Below, one piece after another: positions 10,170-21,041 of a stretch of 64,000 nucleotides of DNA. Below the pieces are notes generated by a model. The model was not told the DNA's origin. It worked only from the letters and a program-made list of their open reading frames with translations, and did no database searches. Within the stretch, counting starts at the first letter, position 1. Each line of letters opens with the position of its first letter. Both the position numbers and the translations under genes were made by a program. Source of the DNA: Gonocerus acuteangulatus (taxonomy: Eukaryota; Arthropoda; Insecta; Hemiptera; Coreidae); assembly GCA_946811695.1 (NCBI GenBank), contig OX328123.1, positions 18,666,610 through 18,730,609 on the forward strand, given 5' to 3'.

Positions 10170-10450
10170 ATTAAATAGTGAATGGAACTATTAATCAACT
10201 GACAATCAGTCTATACAATAGTTAAAATAAAAAAAGAAAAAAAGAAAAGAAAAGGAAGAATAGAAATGTATAAGAGAGTACTCCCTGATAGAGCAGGTAG
10301 GAACTGAGATAATCCCTCGCAGCTAACACGTCTGCCTCGGCCGAAGTCTAAGCTGATACTGAATAGAGGATTACTCTTCATTTTTAGACAACATTGTTTT
10401 TTTCATTTCGAGTAATTATTCTTAGGTAATGATTTTCTTCATATTAATAA

Positions 10451-11842
10451 TATGAGGAGCTTAGTATCAAAGTTGGACAACTCCACTTTTGCTTTTTTTA
10501 CAGGAGAGGCAAAAAACCATATCTACTATATTGATGTGAGTATCATGGTGATTTTTTTATATGTTATTCTTATAGGCCTCAGAAACATTATTTCAAAGGC
10601 ACTACAAAAGTATTAAGGCCGTAATTACACTTTAAATAGTGGAGTTGTCCATGTTCGAAACCAAGTCATGGAGTTGTCTGTTTTTGAAACCAAAGGGAGC
10701 CATTTGAAAATTGAACCTATCCTTTTTTGAAACCAAACAAATATGAATTTGGTATGCTCGAGGGTGTTTTAATATAATGTAATTATGTCTAATGTATTAA
10801 ATCAAAATTATATAGTTAAAAATTACATGAAAAATGTTATTTAAATACAGTTTGACAAAACTGAAATGAAACTAAATTATCCTTATTTTATTAAGTTTAG
10901 AAAAAAAGTGGTACTTAGCTATCCTCTGCGCACAGTTTTACCTATAACTACATGTATTGAAGTGGCTGTGCTATAATTTTCATCGCCGTACTCAGCCATA
11001 CCTGTGCACAGCTAATAATATAAAGTTATCAATTAGCGATGCGATTATTTTATTAAAAACGAGTTAATTATTATTATTTTCTGCAGAGAGTTGTTGAAAA
11101 GTTTTTAATAGCAAATAACTGAACATTAACGATGAGATCTATTTAATATCTAGTGTGAAACTGTCAATATTTATTATTTTATACGGGAAAATTTAAATAA
11201 AGAGGAATATGTCGAGAACTGAGGTCTTGAAAATATATTTGGAAGGATACATAGCTCTACCACTTGAGTAAAGTATGAATATTTTAAATTAAATACCGGC
11301 TGTTTTTCACGGTTGTTGTTATATAAAGGCCGTTTATTAATAAAATAATTATTCTATAGAATTGGTAGTGGTCTCATTCGACTCGGCACAAAAGAAATTC
11401 TTCAAAAATCATACCTAAATCAGAAAGATTCAAGTACCTAGAGGTTTTGTCCCAAAATCCGGCATTCGGAACCACAGTGTGCCGGATAACAGCTAGCTAT
11501 TAATAAGAATTATCGCCAAGTGCACTTATTACAAGTAACTATAAACATTCAGCCATGATGGATTTGCAGTGCATGTAGGGAGCAGATTGCATAAATGGCT
11601 ACTGCCAAGCTTCTCATTGGCTACTGATGGAGTTGTCATTTTTTGAAACCAAACTATGTTGGAATTGTCCTTATTTTGATTCTGAACGGTTGAAATAAAC
11701 GCTATTTTACCTATTTTCTGTCCGTTTTTAATGAAAAACAGTTGTAAAATCGAATGCAGCATAAAAATCCACTTAAGAATCGACAAAAATCTCAAAACTG
11801 AAAAAAATGGAGTTGTCCAACTTTGATACTAAGCTCCTCCAT
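10451..11842. mobile_element. 1.39-kb TIR element without transposase
   Basis: Ends are perfect inverted repeats of about 32 bp: GAGGAGCTTAGTATCAAAGT then TGGACAACTCCA on the left, their reverse complement on the right. TGGAGTTGTC and TTTTTGAAACCAAA recur inside near both ends (about 10.63-10.73 kb and 11.63-11.67 kb), as transposase-binding subterminal repeats do. No coding frame is convincing. Superfamily not assigned; flanks are AT-rich, so the target duplication is unclear. Confidence 0.75.
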
Positions 11843-12900
11843 ATATACTTTTGATTAGATAATTGATAATTATAATTAATTATATATCTTTAATGAAATC
11901 AGAGGCTTTAATTTGCATTGGGGAAACATATGAATACTAATGGTTGTAGTGTTACAGTTGATTTTTTTTTCGGAACTGATATACTTCCGGAAGTTGGATT
12001 GGTCTCTCGACTATACTTCCAAGAACTTTTTTATACTTCCAAGAAGGTAATCGAAGGTTTCTATGCTTATTAGGTGTTATTTCTTTAATTGCTCACATAT
12101 TTTCACTTCACTACGAGTTCATTACTGACGAGCTGTGGCTAGATCGGATCGGTCGAGGTCGGGAGCAATGTAGACGGATTGTATCGCATTATATCAGTAA
12201 GTGTCTAATTGTGAGGGATATATTACGAGTTACACAGATTGGTCTCTGCTTGTTTAAAATAAATAAGAATGTGTTAGAACTATAAAAAGCCCAGTTCAAA
12301 ACACTTCATCACTTCTGGAACAGTTTTCAGTCAAAAAGTCGTTCGCAGTGTTTTTGATTTCCTTTAATTGTGTCTGGTCAACTCCCCAATCATAAAATGT
12401 TTTTATCTCTATGATTTTTAAATAAAAATGGTTTAAAAGTCCAACGCATTTTAGAGTAATATTCTTTCACGTTCTTTGATTACAAAATTTTGCCATTTTC
12501 AATAGATAGGATTCAACTTTAAGACATTATACTGTCAAAGGTTTCTGAATAAAACGCCTTTCCTACCATCATTGCTGAAAGCTTCGCAGAGAAAACTTTC
12601 CAATAGTTAAAATTCCAGTTCATAGCCAACTACAGGCTTATTCCCGTAAGAAGATCTTCCCTTACATCCTCCTTGTTCATGCTGCCGTCACCTCAAGATG
12701 GTGGGATGAGTCTGCTTTCCTTGAACTCTCAAAGTAAAGGCCGCCATAAACAATTTAAACCTTTTGCATTGACGTTTCTCCTCACACTCACCTTTTATTT
12801 CATCTTCTCTTGATATTTGTTTAATTTTTGATTAGTAAACTTTAGTTAATAGGCTTAGTTTGCCACTTTCTCTTTGATAACGCAGGCCAACATTTCATCT
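11843..12900. other. Unassigned AT-rich DNA
   Basis: No gene recognised. A near-duplicate ACTTCCGGAAG/ACTTCCAAGAA cluster occurs at 11985-12045, too short to classify. Confidence 0.4.
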
Positions 12901-12901
12901 T

Positions 12902-13378
12902 AAAAAAAAAAAAACCATTCGGAGCTGTATGGTCCTTATGGGGTCACTGATTACGATGAGAGGGGTTGGTTAACCTTCATCATATCACATTCAAGGTCAT
13001 TTGAAGGTCAATTAGAGAAAAAAACGGGAAAAATCACGCGCATGTTTTTGAGGTCTCTGTGTCCAAATCCGTAGCTTGTTTGAGTCCAATAAAATGAATT
13101 TTTGACTGAATTATTTGAGATTTTTCTACGCCTTTTTTCTCTATTTGACCTTGAAATGACCTCCAGGAAAATACGTAAGGTCAAACAAACTACAGATTCG
13201 TACTCAGGGGCCACAGAAACACACACATGAAGTTTTTCAGTTTTTGGCTAAGGCCTTTTATCTATCTGAGATTCAAATGATCTTGAATCTAATATAATAA
13301 AGGTTAAACAACACGCTCATCGTAATCAGCGAACCCAAAAATCCTATAAGGACCATACCGCTCCGATTTTTTTTAGAT
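12902..13378. mobile_element. Foldback element of about 475 bp
   Basis: The two halves are imperfect inverted copies over most of their length. Left: CGGAGCTGTATGGTCCTTAT, GATTACGATGAG, TTCAAGGTCATTTGAA. The right half carries the reverse complements in the opposite order near 13.27-13.37 kb. A/T runs sit at both tips. No coding capacity. Confidence 0.7.
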
Positions 13379-13660
13379 CAAATTTTGACCTCTGTAATTT
13401 AAACAAAATAATACCCCTAAAAAAGTAAAACTTCTGTATCATTATTATTCTGCTTATTTATTAAAATAAAAACGTTACTATTATTTTCCTTTCCGATGCA
13501 AAAATTGGTTTCAGAAATAGTTGGTCCTTCTCCCTAAATTATGGGAAGAATACCGTTGCGTACATTGTGAAATAACCCAACATAAAAAATCCAAAACGCA
13601 GAAACTGCGTCGTCTTAGCGTGTTCTAATATGTACATATACGTATTTATGTGTGTGTGTG

Positions 13661-13708
<48 letters not shown>

Positions 13709-13714
13709 TACATA
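13379..13714. other. Unassigned DNA with a TA array and a Helentron-like 5' scrap
   Basis: 13590-13620 reads AACGCAGAAACTGCGTCGTC and CTTAGCG, a degraded match to the 5' end of family X. 13664-13700 is (TA)n. Confidence 0.45.
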
Positions 13715-13938
13715 CAGGCTGTCCCGCATTGATATATCCAAACTTTAGGGGCTTATTCTGCTCCTCAATTGTAGTCCAGGGACACAGAAATAAGAGTTCT
13801 TTCTCGAAATGTAGCAGAGCTATTCAAACTGTTGTCAATTTTAAAAACTTTTTAATATATGAAAAACTGTGTTTTCCAGATTTTTGGTTGTCATGTAAAT
13901 TACCAGCTTTACTAACAGCCATATAGATGTGAACTATT

Positions 13939-13985
<47 letters not shown>

Positions 13986-14576
13986 GGCACATCGACATAA
14001 ATCTTGGCCATTAGCGCCACGCCGACGTCCAGGGTGCAACCAGGAATTTTCTCAGCGAGCCCTGAGATGAGAAAATTTCTGGCGCCGGTGGGGATCGAAC
14101 CCACCATCTACCGCTTATGAATCTAGCGCGCTAGCCACTAGACCACGGGAGACCCCGTGAACTATTGTTATTAGCGTTTTCTTAAATTATTAAATATTTT
14201 CTTAATCAGCTATTTGAAGACTTAGAGGTTTGCCTCAGCCTCAAAAATTGCCTTATTTAATAAGCTTTAAAATGGTACATTGTTATTTCAGAAAAAAAGT
14301 TAGTTGAGTCTAATTTTTTTTCGATTTCTTTGTCAAAACCAATAGATGTGCTTTAATGCGAAGAAGCTATTCTTAACACATTCATTAATTTCACACGGTT
14401 ATGCTCTAATTAAGGGTTGGGGGACACTTTTGAATGAAACTTAAGTTCATAAAAAAAAACAAACAATAGTTTTGAAAATAGACAAAAGTTTGAATAGCTC
14501 TGCTACATGTTTAGATAGAACGCTCAGGTGCAGAATAAACCCCTAAAGCTATGACACCTCAATGCTGGACACTCTG
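13715..14576. mobile_element. Tc1/mariner-like non-autonomous element split by a SINE
   Basis: Left end CAGGCTGTCCCGCATTGA and right end (inverted) CAGAGTGTCCAGCATTGA are each flanked by TA. The inverted similarity continues about 140 bp inwards, including GTAGCAGAGCTATTCAAACT. Without the nested SINE it is about 640 bp. A second copy lies at 25.45-26.38 kb. A TA target duplication fits Tc1/mariner, but no transposase is present. Confidence 0.65.
13941..14156 (-). mobile_element. tRNA-derived SINE, family 1, full length with target duplication
   Basis: On the minus strand: GTCTCCCGTGGTCTAGTGGC (A-box), B-box GGTTCGATCCCC, a body with two complementary arms around GAGATGAGAAAATT, then GGCGCTAATGGCC, a GTGCCGTAAA tail and a long poly-A. 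GTGAACTATTG flanks both sides (13929-13939 and 14157-14167), so it inserted into the TIR element around it. Confidence 0.9.
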
Positions 14577-14584
14577 TATAAGTG

Positions 14585-14585
<1 letters not shown>

Positions 14586-14650
<65 letters not shown>
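14586..14650. repeat. (TA)n microsatellite
   Basis: Pure TA array directly upstream of a family Z fragment. Confidence 0.95.
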
Positions 14651-14651
<1 letters not shown>

Positions 14652-14890
14652 TACACCTACTTTCTGCATCTGGAAAAGCACAAATTAATTAGAAACCAAA
14701 TAAGTAATATTAAAATCTAATAACGCAAATCTGTAACGGTTCAGGTTCACAGTTTGGAATCCATTAACTCGGAATCGTTAGTTCTAGACGATTTTAACCT
14801 AGCCTATGACACTCCCAGGATCAAGACCTACATGTGTGGCAAGTTTGGTCAAATACGGTCAAACGGTGTGGATTTGTATAAGGGACAAAC

Positions 14891-14893
<3 letters not shown>
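14650..14893 (+). mobile_element. Family Z repeat, copy 1
   Basis: Shares GCTACACCTACTTTCTGC and GGGACAAACAGAT with the copy at 51.05-51.65 kb. Both end in TA repeats. Such ends resemble LINE 3' tails or LINE-derived SINEs, but no coding part is present. Confidence 0.5.

Positions 14894-14945
<52 letters not shown>
14892..14945. repeat. (TA)n microsatellite
   Basis: Pure TA array at the 3' side of family Z. Confidence 0.95.
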
Positions 14946-14949
<4 letters not shown>

Positions 14950-14951
<2 letters not shown>

Positions 14952-14985
14952 GCGTCCAGATGAGACAGTTCCTGTGATTCGGATC
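14950..14985 (-). mobile_element. Helentron-like family X 5'-end scrap
   Basis: The reverse complement reads TCCGAATCACAGGAACTG then CTCATCT, matching the X start TCCGACTCGCAGGAACTGCA with mismatches. Confidence 0.45.
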
Positions 14986-15750
14986 CCCCCCCCAAATGAA
15001 GAAAAAACATCCTGTTTTCTATTCTTTCTTGTGTATTCTGTTGTGGCCTTCATGTCCTTTTCATCCGCTTCGAAATGGCGACGTCCTCCCCGCTGTCAGA
15101 AATCATCTCCTGACTTGCCATTCTTTTTGAAGCGACACACATCTCTACTGTCGAGGGTTTACATCCCACCCTCTTGATCGGCCTCAATTCACACGTGGCC
15201 GGGTTTCAAGGTCATCCTGCTGCTTATCTTATCACGATGTTGTGCACTACGTTCACTAGGCTTATGCTAATTAACCATAGGGCGTTGCTTTTCAATCCGA
15301 CTCGCGACCAATTATAAAGGACGATTTCTAGCATTACATGTTCACTAAAGCTTTCACAATAATCACAAGACGAACATGAAAGCAGGTCTAAGCCAATTCT
15401 GAAACAGGAGCGACGATTTTATCGCTCTCTGTGTTATCAGTTGACAAGAAAATGGAAATGTTTATTGGCTAAACTTGATTTGATAAAACATCATGTTTTG
15501 ATAGTTTTAAATCACGGGCAGTTCTTGGACGATCTCCATTCCCCTGGCGATATGAAGCACGAAAATTGTTTCTTATAATTTGTACAACTATTTTGAATAA
15601 TTACCCTTCCTTAGGTTTCACCGTGCGTCATTCCTCCCTACGGACAAGCCGCTTGTGACGTATACCCGAATACTAATGAGAAATGTCGACATTGCATGGG
15701 TCAGGAAAATACTGGTCGTTTCAATTTGCGTTTGCATAAAAATTATTGAT
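14986..15750. other. Unassigned DNA
   Basis: GC-moderate between 15.05 and 15.25 kb, with short open frames but no recognisable domain. Confidence 0.4.
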
Positions 15751-15751
15751 A

Positions 15752-16275
15752 TCCCCCAAAACCTACGTTGAAAAAAAAGAGGCCAAGTTCCAGGCCTCTC
15801 CTAAAAACAGTTTGCCTATGAAAGTTATGATATCATAGTATTGGGAAAAGTTTTAGGCTCTTAATACCTTCTCAAGAACCTAAAAGTGCTCTTTCACATA
15901 TTTGTGCAATTCCAACTTGCCCAATTTTCGGTAACTTACATATGGCCGTGGCAGCTTTAATTTAGATAGAGTTCATACAAACCCGATAGTTTTTAGTCTT
16001 CAAAGAGCTTATAATAATCCTGAATCAATACCCTAAATGCCAGAAATTTTATAATAATTCCGATCGTTGTAGTGGCCATCATCATCAACGAAAACTGGCG
16101 TTGTGAAAGTATGAATTTCACAAATAAGTGAGAGGGTATTATTAGGTTCTTGACAAGGTATTAACAGGCTATAACTTGGCCCAATACTATGATATCATAA
16201 CTTTCATATGCAAACTGTTTCTGGGAGGGGCCTGGAACTTGGCCCCTTTTTTTCAACGTTAGTTTTTTGGGTATT
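15752..16275. mobile_element. MITE with arms of about 140 bp
   Basis: The left arm (15752-15905) and right arm (16120-16275) are inverted copies: CCCAAAACCTACGTTGAAAA, GGCCAAGTTCCAGGCC and TATGATATCATAGTATTGGG are mirrored on the right. A related single-arm copy is at 43.49-43.64 kb. No coding frame. Confidence 0.7.
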
Positions 16276-16278
16276 TAT

Positions 16279-16310
16279 AGGATTTTATTTATATATATAA
16301 ATAAAATCCT
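16279..16310. repeat. Perfect 32-bp palindrome
   Basis: The arm AGGATTTTATTTATAT is followed at once by its exact reverse complement, with no spacer. Confidence 0.9.
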
Positions 16311-16528
16311 TTATCAGGCGGAAGGTCGACATACAAATATTTTAGTTTTCCACCGTTTGGTGATAAAACCATTTCTTTCTTCAAACGTCCTTAAAAATAA
16401 AATTCTCCTGTTATGTTACAAAAGCATTCGTCTGTCGATTATTTTTTGTATTGTTGAATGTTTATCTGTTCTGTTACATTAACCCAACAAAAAGAGAGTA
16501 TCTTTTTGTTGGATCAATTGTCAAAAAA

Positions 16529-17633
16529 GTCCGACTCGCAGGACCTGCATCATCTTAGCGCGGTTCCTGTTCATATTCCCATTGTCATTTGAAAAGCTTA
16601 GAATAGAAACAGATAATATTTTCCTCGGTCTTTGTTCAAAGGGTTCTATGGCTTTACCTGGTCGGGTCCGCCAGACCCTAGAATCCTCTTCTACCGATAC
16701 TTCATTTCATACGTTTCAATGAATTCGAAGATATCAAAATTTTTCACATATTCCTGTGTTCTTTTACTATAGTAATAATTCTACAAATAAAATCAATTAA
16801 AAAATAAAATAAAAAAAAACAACAGCATAAAGGCAATTGAAAATATTCAAAAGACGTCATCGAATTTCTTTCTCTTGGCAAGCTATATTTCTAACAATGA
16901 ATTGTTTTTCTTATTTTGTCTAATCTGTTTTATAGTCAAATACATTATCCAACTATAAGCAATTAAAAAATAACAAGGAATAAAAACAAACAAAAAGAAC
17001 CGTTCGAATAAACGAAATCAATTACTTCAACGTTTAAGCACTTATTTCTCCGATTGACATCACCTAATCAAAAATTGTTTCAGAATCTTTTTTGTAGAAA
17101 ATTTATAAAGCATTCACATAATTTCTATCCACTTATCACGATTTCCCAACCGTGTTCGAGATATTAATGAAATTATACGAAGTTCCCAAAACTTTTCATG
17201 TCTGTTCATAAAATATTTTTTTCTAACCCTTCCTTAACTCCAAACGTAACCAAAAGTTTAACATGTTAGTTTTGATGAAATTCAAACATGCAAAAAATGT
17301 TTCAACTGAATCCCATGATTCTAAGTAACCAAACCAAAAACTTGATTTAATAATTTTTTTCCCGATTTTCTCAGAAACGGTTAAAGCTATCGCCTTAAAA
17401 ATGGTTTCATTCGTTTTACTAGCCCAAGAAGCCTATAAAACGAGTACTTACAAGCATATGAACTCAAAAACGTAAGCGTTACGATTTTTTTGCGCGAATT
17501 TCGCCCCAAACGCCATCTTCCAGTGGGCGGATATTGCTGGTTAACGAACTTGACCTTTCAAATTGGACGATGGATTTTTGTATCAAATTTCATCAAAATC
17601 GGACCATTAGGGACGCCAGAAATCCGCGAACAG

Positions 17634-17684
<51 letters not shown>

Positions 17685-17822
17685 AATTTGAACCACCGTT
17701 ATTTTCGGTCTCTAGGGGTTCTGAAACGCGAAATTTTCTAGTCGGAACTTCAGGATTGTTTCATGAGATCAACCTTATAAGCGGGGTTCCTCCCTATGAA
17801 GGGAGGGAGTAATCGCGCTAAA
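16529..17822 (+). mobile_element. Helentron-like element, family X copy 1 (complete)
   Basis: Starts GTCCGACTCGCAGGACCTGC and then TTAGCGCGGTTCCT. The end has a hairpin (CCTCCCT/AGGGAGG) followed by CGCGCTAA. The near-terminal TTAGCGCGGTTCCT is the inverted partner of the 3' terminus, so the inverted repeats are asymmetric. A (TA)n array lies inside at 17639-17682. No TIR-type target duplication. This layout is that of non-autonomous Helentrons (the DINE-1/HINE type). Confidence 0.65.
17639..17682. repeat. (TA)n inside family X copy 1
   Basis: Follows GCGAACAGACAAA; the same position holds TA in the other X copies. Confidence 0.95.
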
Positions 17823-17859
17823 ATCAAATTTACCAAATGGCTGTTGCTATTTTTACTTT

Positions 17860-18365
17860 TTTAAATATTGTTGTATAAATGTGTATTCATTAGGTATTTA
17901 ATAATTTCATCAATGTACTGGCTATTTTTTTTATTTTATTTTTTTTTTTAACGGCGTATCAACATTAGGGCTATTATCACCAGGCTATCTACAGGTTGCC
18001 ACCCTTTTCTATAATGCCAGCAGCACGTGGTCGGTCACCCATTCAGGTACTGGCCACGCCCAACGTTGCTTAACTTCGGTGATCTACGGGAACCGGTGCA
18101 GTGAACGTGGCTATGGTCGTTGGCTGTACTGGCTATTATCGGAAAGTAAGTCGGTCAAATTGTAGGGTAATATAAAATTTGTCCTGCGTCTACATTCTGT
18201 CAGTATGTGCTTTATTGATAGGTGAGTATTACTTTATGTACATGTCGGTCTGTCTTGTCTGGTCATAATGTAGAAATCGTGTATGTCCAATCCTTAGACG
18301 GCATAAAACCACTTCTTCTCGTCTATTTGGTCTTTTACTAGATGACCATTCCTGTATAGTGGGCA
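17860..18365 (-). pseudogene. LINE ORF2 C-terminus interrupted by a 5S-SINE
   Basis: On the minus strand from about 18365: EWSSSKRPNRREEVVL, CRLRIGHTRFLHY, then after a frameshift IKHILTEC and YNLTDLLSDNSQY. The 5S-SINE then interrupts the frame, and it resumes at about 17915 as YIDEIIKYL...YNNI and a stop. It aligns with the C-terminus of the LINE at 21.0-24.2 kb (LARLRIGHSRVTHEY, IKHILTNC, ending IYNNI). The zinc-motif cysteines before IKH are lost. This is a decayed 3' fragment of an I-clade LINE. Confidence 0.8.
17927..18124 (-). mobile_element. 5S-rRNA-headed SINE inside a LINE fragment
   Basis: Minus-strand head GCCAACGACCATAGCCACGT, ACCGAAGTTAAGCAACG, GTACCTGAATGGGTGACCG (the 5S internal control elements), closing GCTGGCAT. 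The body is AAAAGGGTGGCAACCTGTAG, the tail GTTGATACGCCGTTAAA with poly-A. TGTACTGGCTATT flanks both sides (17914-17926, 18125-18137), a clean 13-bp target duplication. This is the best 5S-head copy in the window. Confidence 0.92.
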
Positions 18366-19310
18366 TACAAATAAAATGCGTGAATTAATAATAATGATTT
18401 ATTAATCCCAACTTTACTAGTTAAGTCGTGAATAATTATATATGCATATATAAATACACTTGTAGCACAATTGAAATATGTCGGAAGCCTTTAGACATAT
18501 TGCAAACGTATCCCTATTGTCGTTTGGGGAAACTTAGAATGTTTTTTCTTGATCTTTATTGAAAAATGTAAACACATGTAAAAACAAAAAACAAAATGTC
18601 AAAGCGACGTAAGTTCTTTGGCCCCACCACAGGAAACTGACTTTATCCTAAGAGGAAATCACTCTATTTAAGCAACAATTTCACCCATTGAGATCGCCGG
18701 CAAAAAAAAAGAATTGTATTTTTAGGAAACTTTCAGGACATTTAAAATAAATCATTGCATCGATTGTCTAATATCTAACTATATTCTAGTAGACTCGGAG
18801 AGCTACTAAGAATCGATAAGGTTTCCCTTCTGCAAGATGTGAAGAGAGGTAGTTACCATAATTCAGATCTCTAGATTCCTTTCACTTCTTACCTCTTTGG
18901 CATTTCTTCAGACCAAGCTATACATTCGTCTTGGACTAGATCTATGTTGCAAAGTCGGCTATCATTTGACGGATTTCATTAATTCGTTTGTTTATTCATT
19001 TCAATTGTAATTTTGATCTACATGATTTACTTCTGAAAATTTTAAGATTAAATCTTCTTGTTATTGTCATGCTTATTTTAAATATTAACCAGGGCCTCAG
19101 ACAGCAATTACGGGGACCTGTTGCTCTGATTGAGATAAGAGAATCACTTTTAGAGAAATGATCACAATATTACTAATTTGACCTAATGCCCAAAGTTTCA
19201 CCAACTAGAATGGTGTAACAAGTAGAGAGGATAAACACTCTGCGAATGGTAGTGCGTCAAAGTTCAAACCTTGAGGATAAATGTTTTAAATGAGAAAAAA
19301 AAATCAAAGC
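18366..19310. other. Unassigned AT-rich DNA
   Basis: No gene or clear repeat end found. Confidence 0.4.
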
Positions 19311-19324
19311 ATTAGAAACATTAC

Positions 19325-19496
19325 AGCGTTTTGGTGTTGACCGTGTCAGAAACTTCTATACGAACGTTTCGCTAGTCTTACTGCCAGCTTCCTCTGGAAT
19401 TAGTCTGAGAATGATCCTCTGACTTAACCCTGACGAAGCTGGCAGTATGACAAGCGAAACGTCGGTAAAGAAGTTTGTGACACGGTCAACACCAGA
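19325..19496. mobile_element. Inverted PLE-terminus remnant
   Basis: Arms of about 70 bp (19330-19393 and 19430-19494) are inverted copies: GGTGTTGACCGTGTCAGAAA and its complement, with GAAGCTGGCAGTA near the centre. AGCTGGCAGTATG...GCGAAACGTCGG is a common PLE terminal motif. Confidence 0.55.
19427..19466 (+). ncRNA. Hammerhead-like motif, divergent family
   Basis: ACC (stem I), CTGACGA core, extra A, GCTGGCA...TGACAAGC (stem II, imperfect), GAAA, CG (short stem III), TC, GGT. Same order as the other PLE motifs, including one extra purine after the core. Stem I is only 3 bp. Confidence 0.45.
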
Positions 19497-19499
19497 GGA

Positions 19500-19850
19500 C
19501 GAGACATGGGTGATCTGAATCGGCCTTTTAAAAGATCGACCTTTTTAACACAATATATCGATGTTTTGAATCGATCTCCAAGGGCCTATCTTTTAAAAGA
19601 ATCGATCTTCAAGGGCCGATCTTTTAAAAGAATCGATCTTGAAGGGCCGATCTTTTAAAAGAATCGATCTTCAAGGGCCGATCTTTTAAAAGAATCGATC
19701 TTGAAGGGCCGATCTTTTAAAAGAATCGATCTTCAAGGGCCGATCTTTTGAAAGAATCGATCTTCAAGGGCCGATCTTTTAAAAGAATCGATCTTGAAGG
19801 GCCGATCTTTTGAAAGAATCGATCTTCAAGGGCCGATCTTTCTTTTGGCT
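19500..19850. repeat. GATC-rich repeat with about nine 31-bp tandem units
   Basis: The unit holds AATCGATCTTCAAGGGCCGA then TCTTTTAAAAG. The same sequence resumes at 24.34 kb on the far side of the PLE and LINE insertions and recurs at 50.6 kb. The start GGGTGATCTGAATCG resembles short hAT-type ends, but no target duplication was confirmed. Confidence 0.7.
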
Positions 19851-20146
19851 TCTTTCATCAAAGCATGTTGCAAGGGAAAATCACCATTATGATTGGCTAG
19901 GTTGGTCTAGGAGTACTATTAAAGGGCTAATATCCTTACAATAAGCTATACTTGCTAATAGTGTTTCTCAAATTGCTACCTGACAGTCGAAAATTATCCT
20001 GGATCATAAGTGCTAGGGGAAGGGTTTAATCTCATTATACAAAGATTAAATACAAGTTACTAGTCATTAGCTCAAATATATATAACTGGCGAATAAGGCG
20101 GAAGGTCAATAAAATATCGTCACACACTTTTACACTTTTATTTATC

Positions 20147-20190
20147 TTCCCTACATGTTTCGCACCCTTCCTGGTGCCTCTTCAGGGGAA
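20147..20190 (-). ncRNA. Hammerhead-ribozyme-like motif of PLE B
   Basis: On the minus strand: TTCCC (stem I), CTGAAGA, extra G, GCACC-loop-GGTGC (5-bp stem II), GAAA, CATG, TA (a permitted UH cleavage site), GGGAA (closes stem I, 5 bp). Both stems differ in sequence from the copy at 1098 yet still pair, which is compensatory change. Confidence 0.72.
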
Positions 20191-20519
20191 CACACTTAAA
20201 CCTTAAATTCAGCCTCAACCTGAGGAATGGAACCTTCCACTAGCAGGGCCTCGTCTAGACTGGTCATTGACTGAACGAATCCAATATGGTGTCAAATAGT
20301 CAGCTGATCGATAATCGATGTGTCATAAATTTAAAATTGATTTAAATTTCCTGATGAAATATAGTCCTATAATACCATTTTCTTATTTTTTATCAAATAA
20401 ATTAATGAAAATATTATTAAAATGGTGTATTTCCGTTTTTTTATTTATCACTTTTTTCCTGTTTTTAATGATGTGTATGTTTTCTTTAATCTTTCTTTTC
20501 ATTCTATTTCTTTCTTTCC

Positions 20520-20905
20520 CTAATATTCTGATGTTTCAAAATCAAATTCATGACCATATTTTATAGCATGATAAGCCAACGCCGTTTTCTTTTCTCCATT
20601 GTCAATATTTTGAGCATGTTGTTTAATAGGTTTTCCAAGTAGCTGTTCCGATTCCCCTATGTATGCTTTACCGCAGCTATTACAGTCAATTTTGTATATG
20701 TTGTACTTAGTTTCCTTTAATTTCACTCGGTCCTTAATGTAACTGAAACTATTTTTAATTTTGTTATCATACTTCCAGGCGATCTTTCCGATCCCTTTAC
20801 AAATATGTCTGATTTTGTTTGATATTACGGGATTAAAATTGAAGGACGAATAACGGGCTGGTTCTGAATTCTGGTCTTTAAGGAAACGATCACGGAACGT
20901 GTGTG
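20520..20905 (-). pseudogene. GIY-YIG segment of PLE B
   Basis: The minus-strand frame is open from about 20905 to a stop near 20520. It shows a linker (WKYDNKIKNSFSYIKDR), then YNIYKIDCNSCGKAYIGES with the tyrosines and YIG of the nuclease core, then a HA...H segment. It aligns along its length with the frame at 288-737, so both belong to one PLE lineage. The reverse transcriptase is absent, so there is no functional start. The nuclease residues look intact, but the protein is only the C-terminal part of the family's usual length. Confidence 0.82.
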
Positions 20906-21041
20906 ACGATATTTTATTGACCTTCCGCCTTATTCGCCAGTTATATATACAAGTTATTGTTTACTTACAGACTTATAAAATAAGTACAATATACTTTTAT
21001 ATCTAAAGGATAGCAAATGCTGACTTATACACTTTGAAGGC

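Larger units (their letters stand above)
5156..10395 (-). mobile_element. Apparently intact I-clade LINE (two ORFs)
   Basis: On the minus strand: a 5' UTR of about 200 bp, ORF1 (gag-like), an 83-bp spacer, then ORF2 (endonuclease, reverse transcriptase, RNase H). Both ORFs lack stops or frameshifts, which suggests recent insertion. The RNase H after the reverse transcriptase argues for the I/R1/LOA side of the non-LTR tree rather than Jockey proper. Exact ends and a target duplication could not be set. Confidence 0.85.
20080..20948 (-). mobile_element. Penelope-like element, copy B, with perfect inverted ends
   Basis: Left end (20080-20126) AACTGGCGAATAAGGCGGAA then GGTCAATAAAATATCG; right end (20896-20948) is its exact reverse complement, about 47 bp. 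Between them lie a hammerhead-like motif and a GIY-YIG frame, both on the minus strand. No reverse transcriptase; a truncated copy. Confidence 0.85.

Noticed and set aside
13824..14039. Lys-rich frame through a poly-T tract
   Set aside because: It reads the SINE poly-A tail on the opposite strand.
17927..18124. Functional 5S rRNA gene
   Set aside because: Poly-A tail, SINE body and target duplication show a retroposed SINE; no terminator-type T-run after the 5S part.
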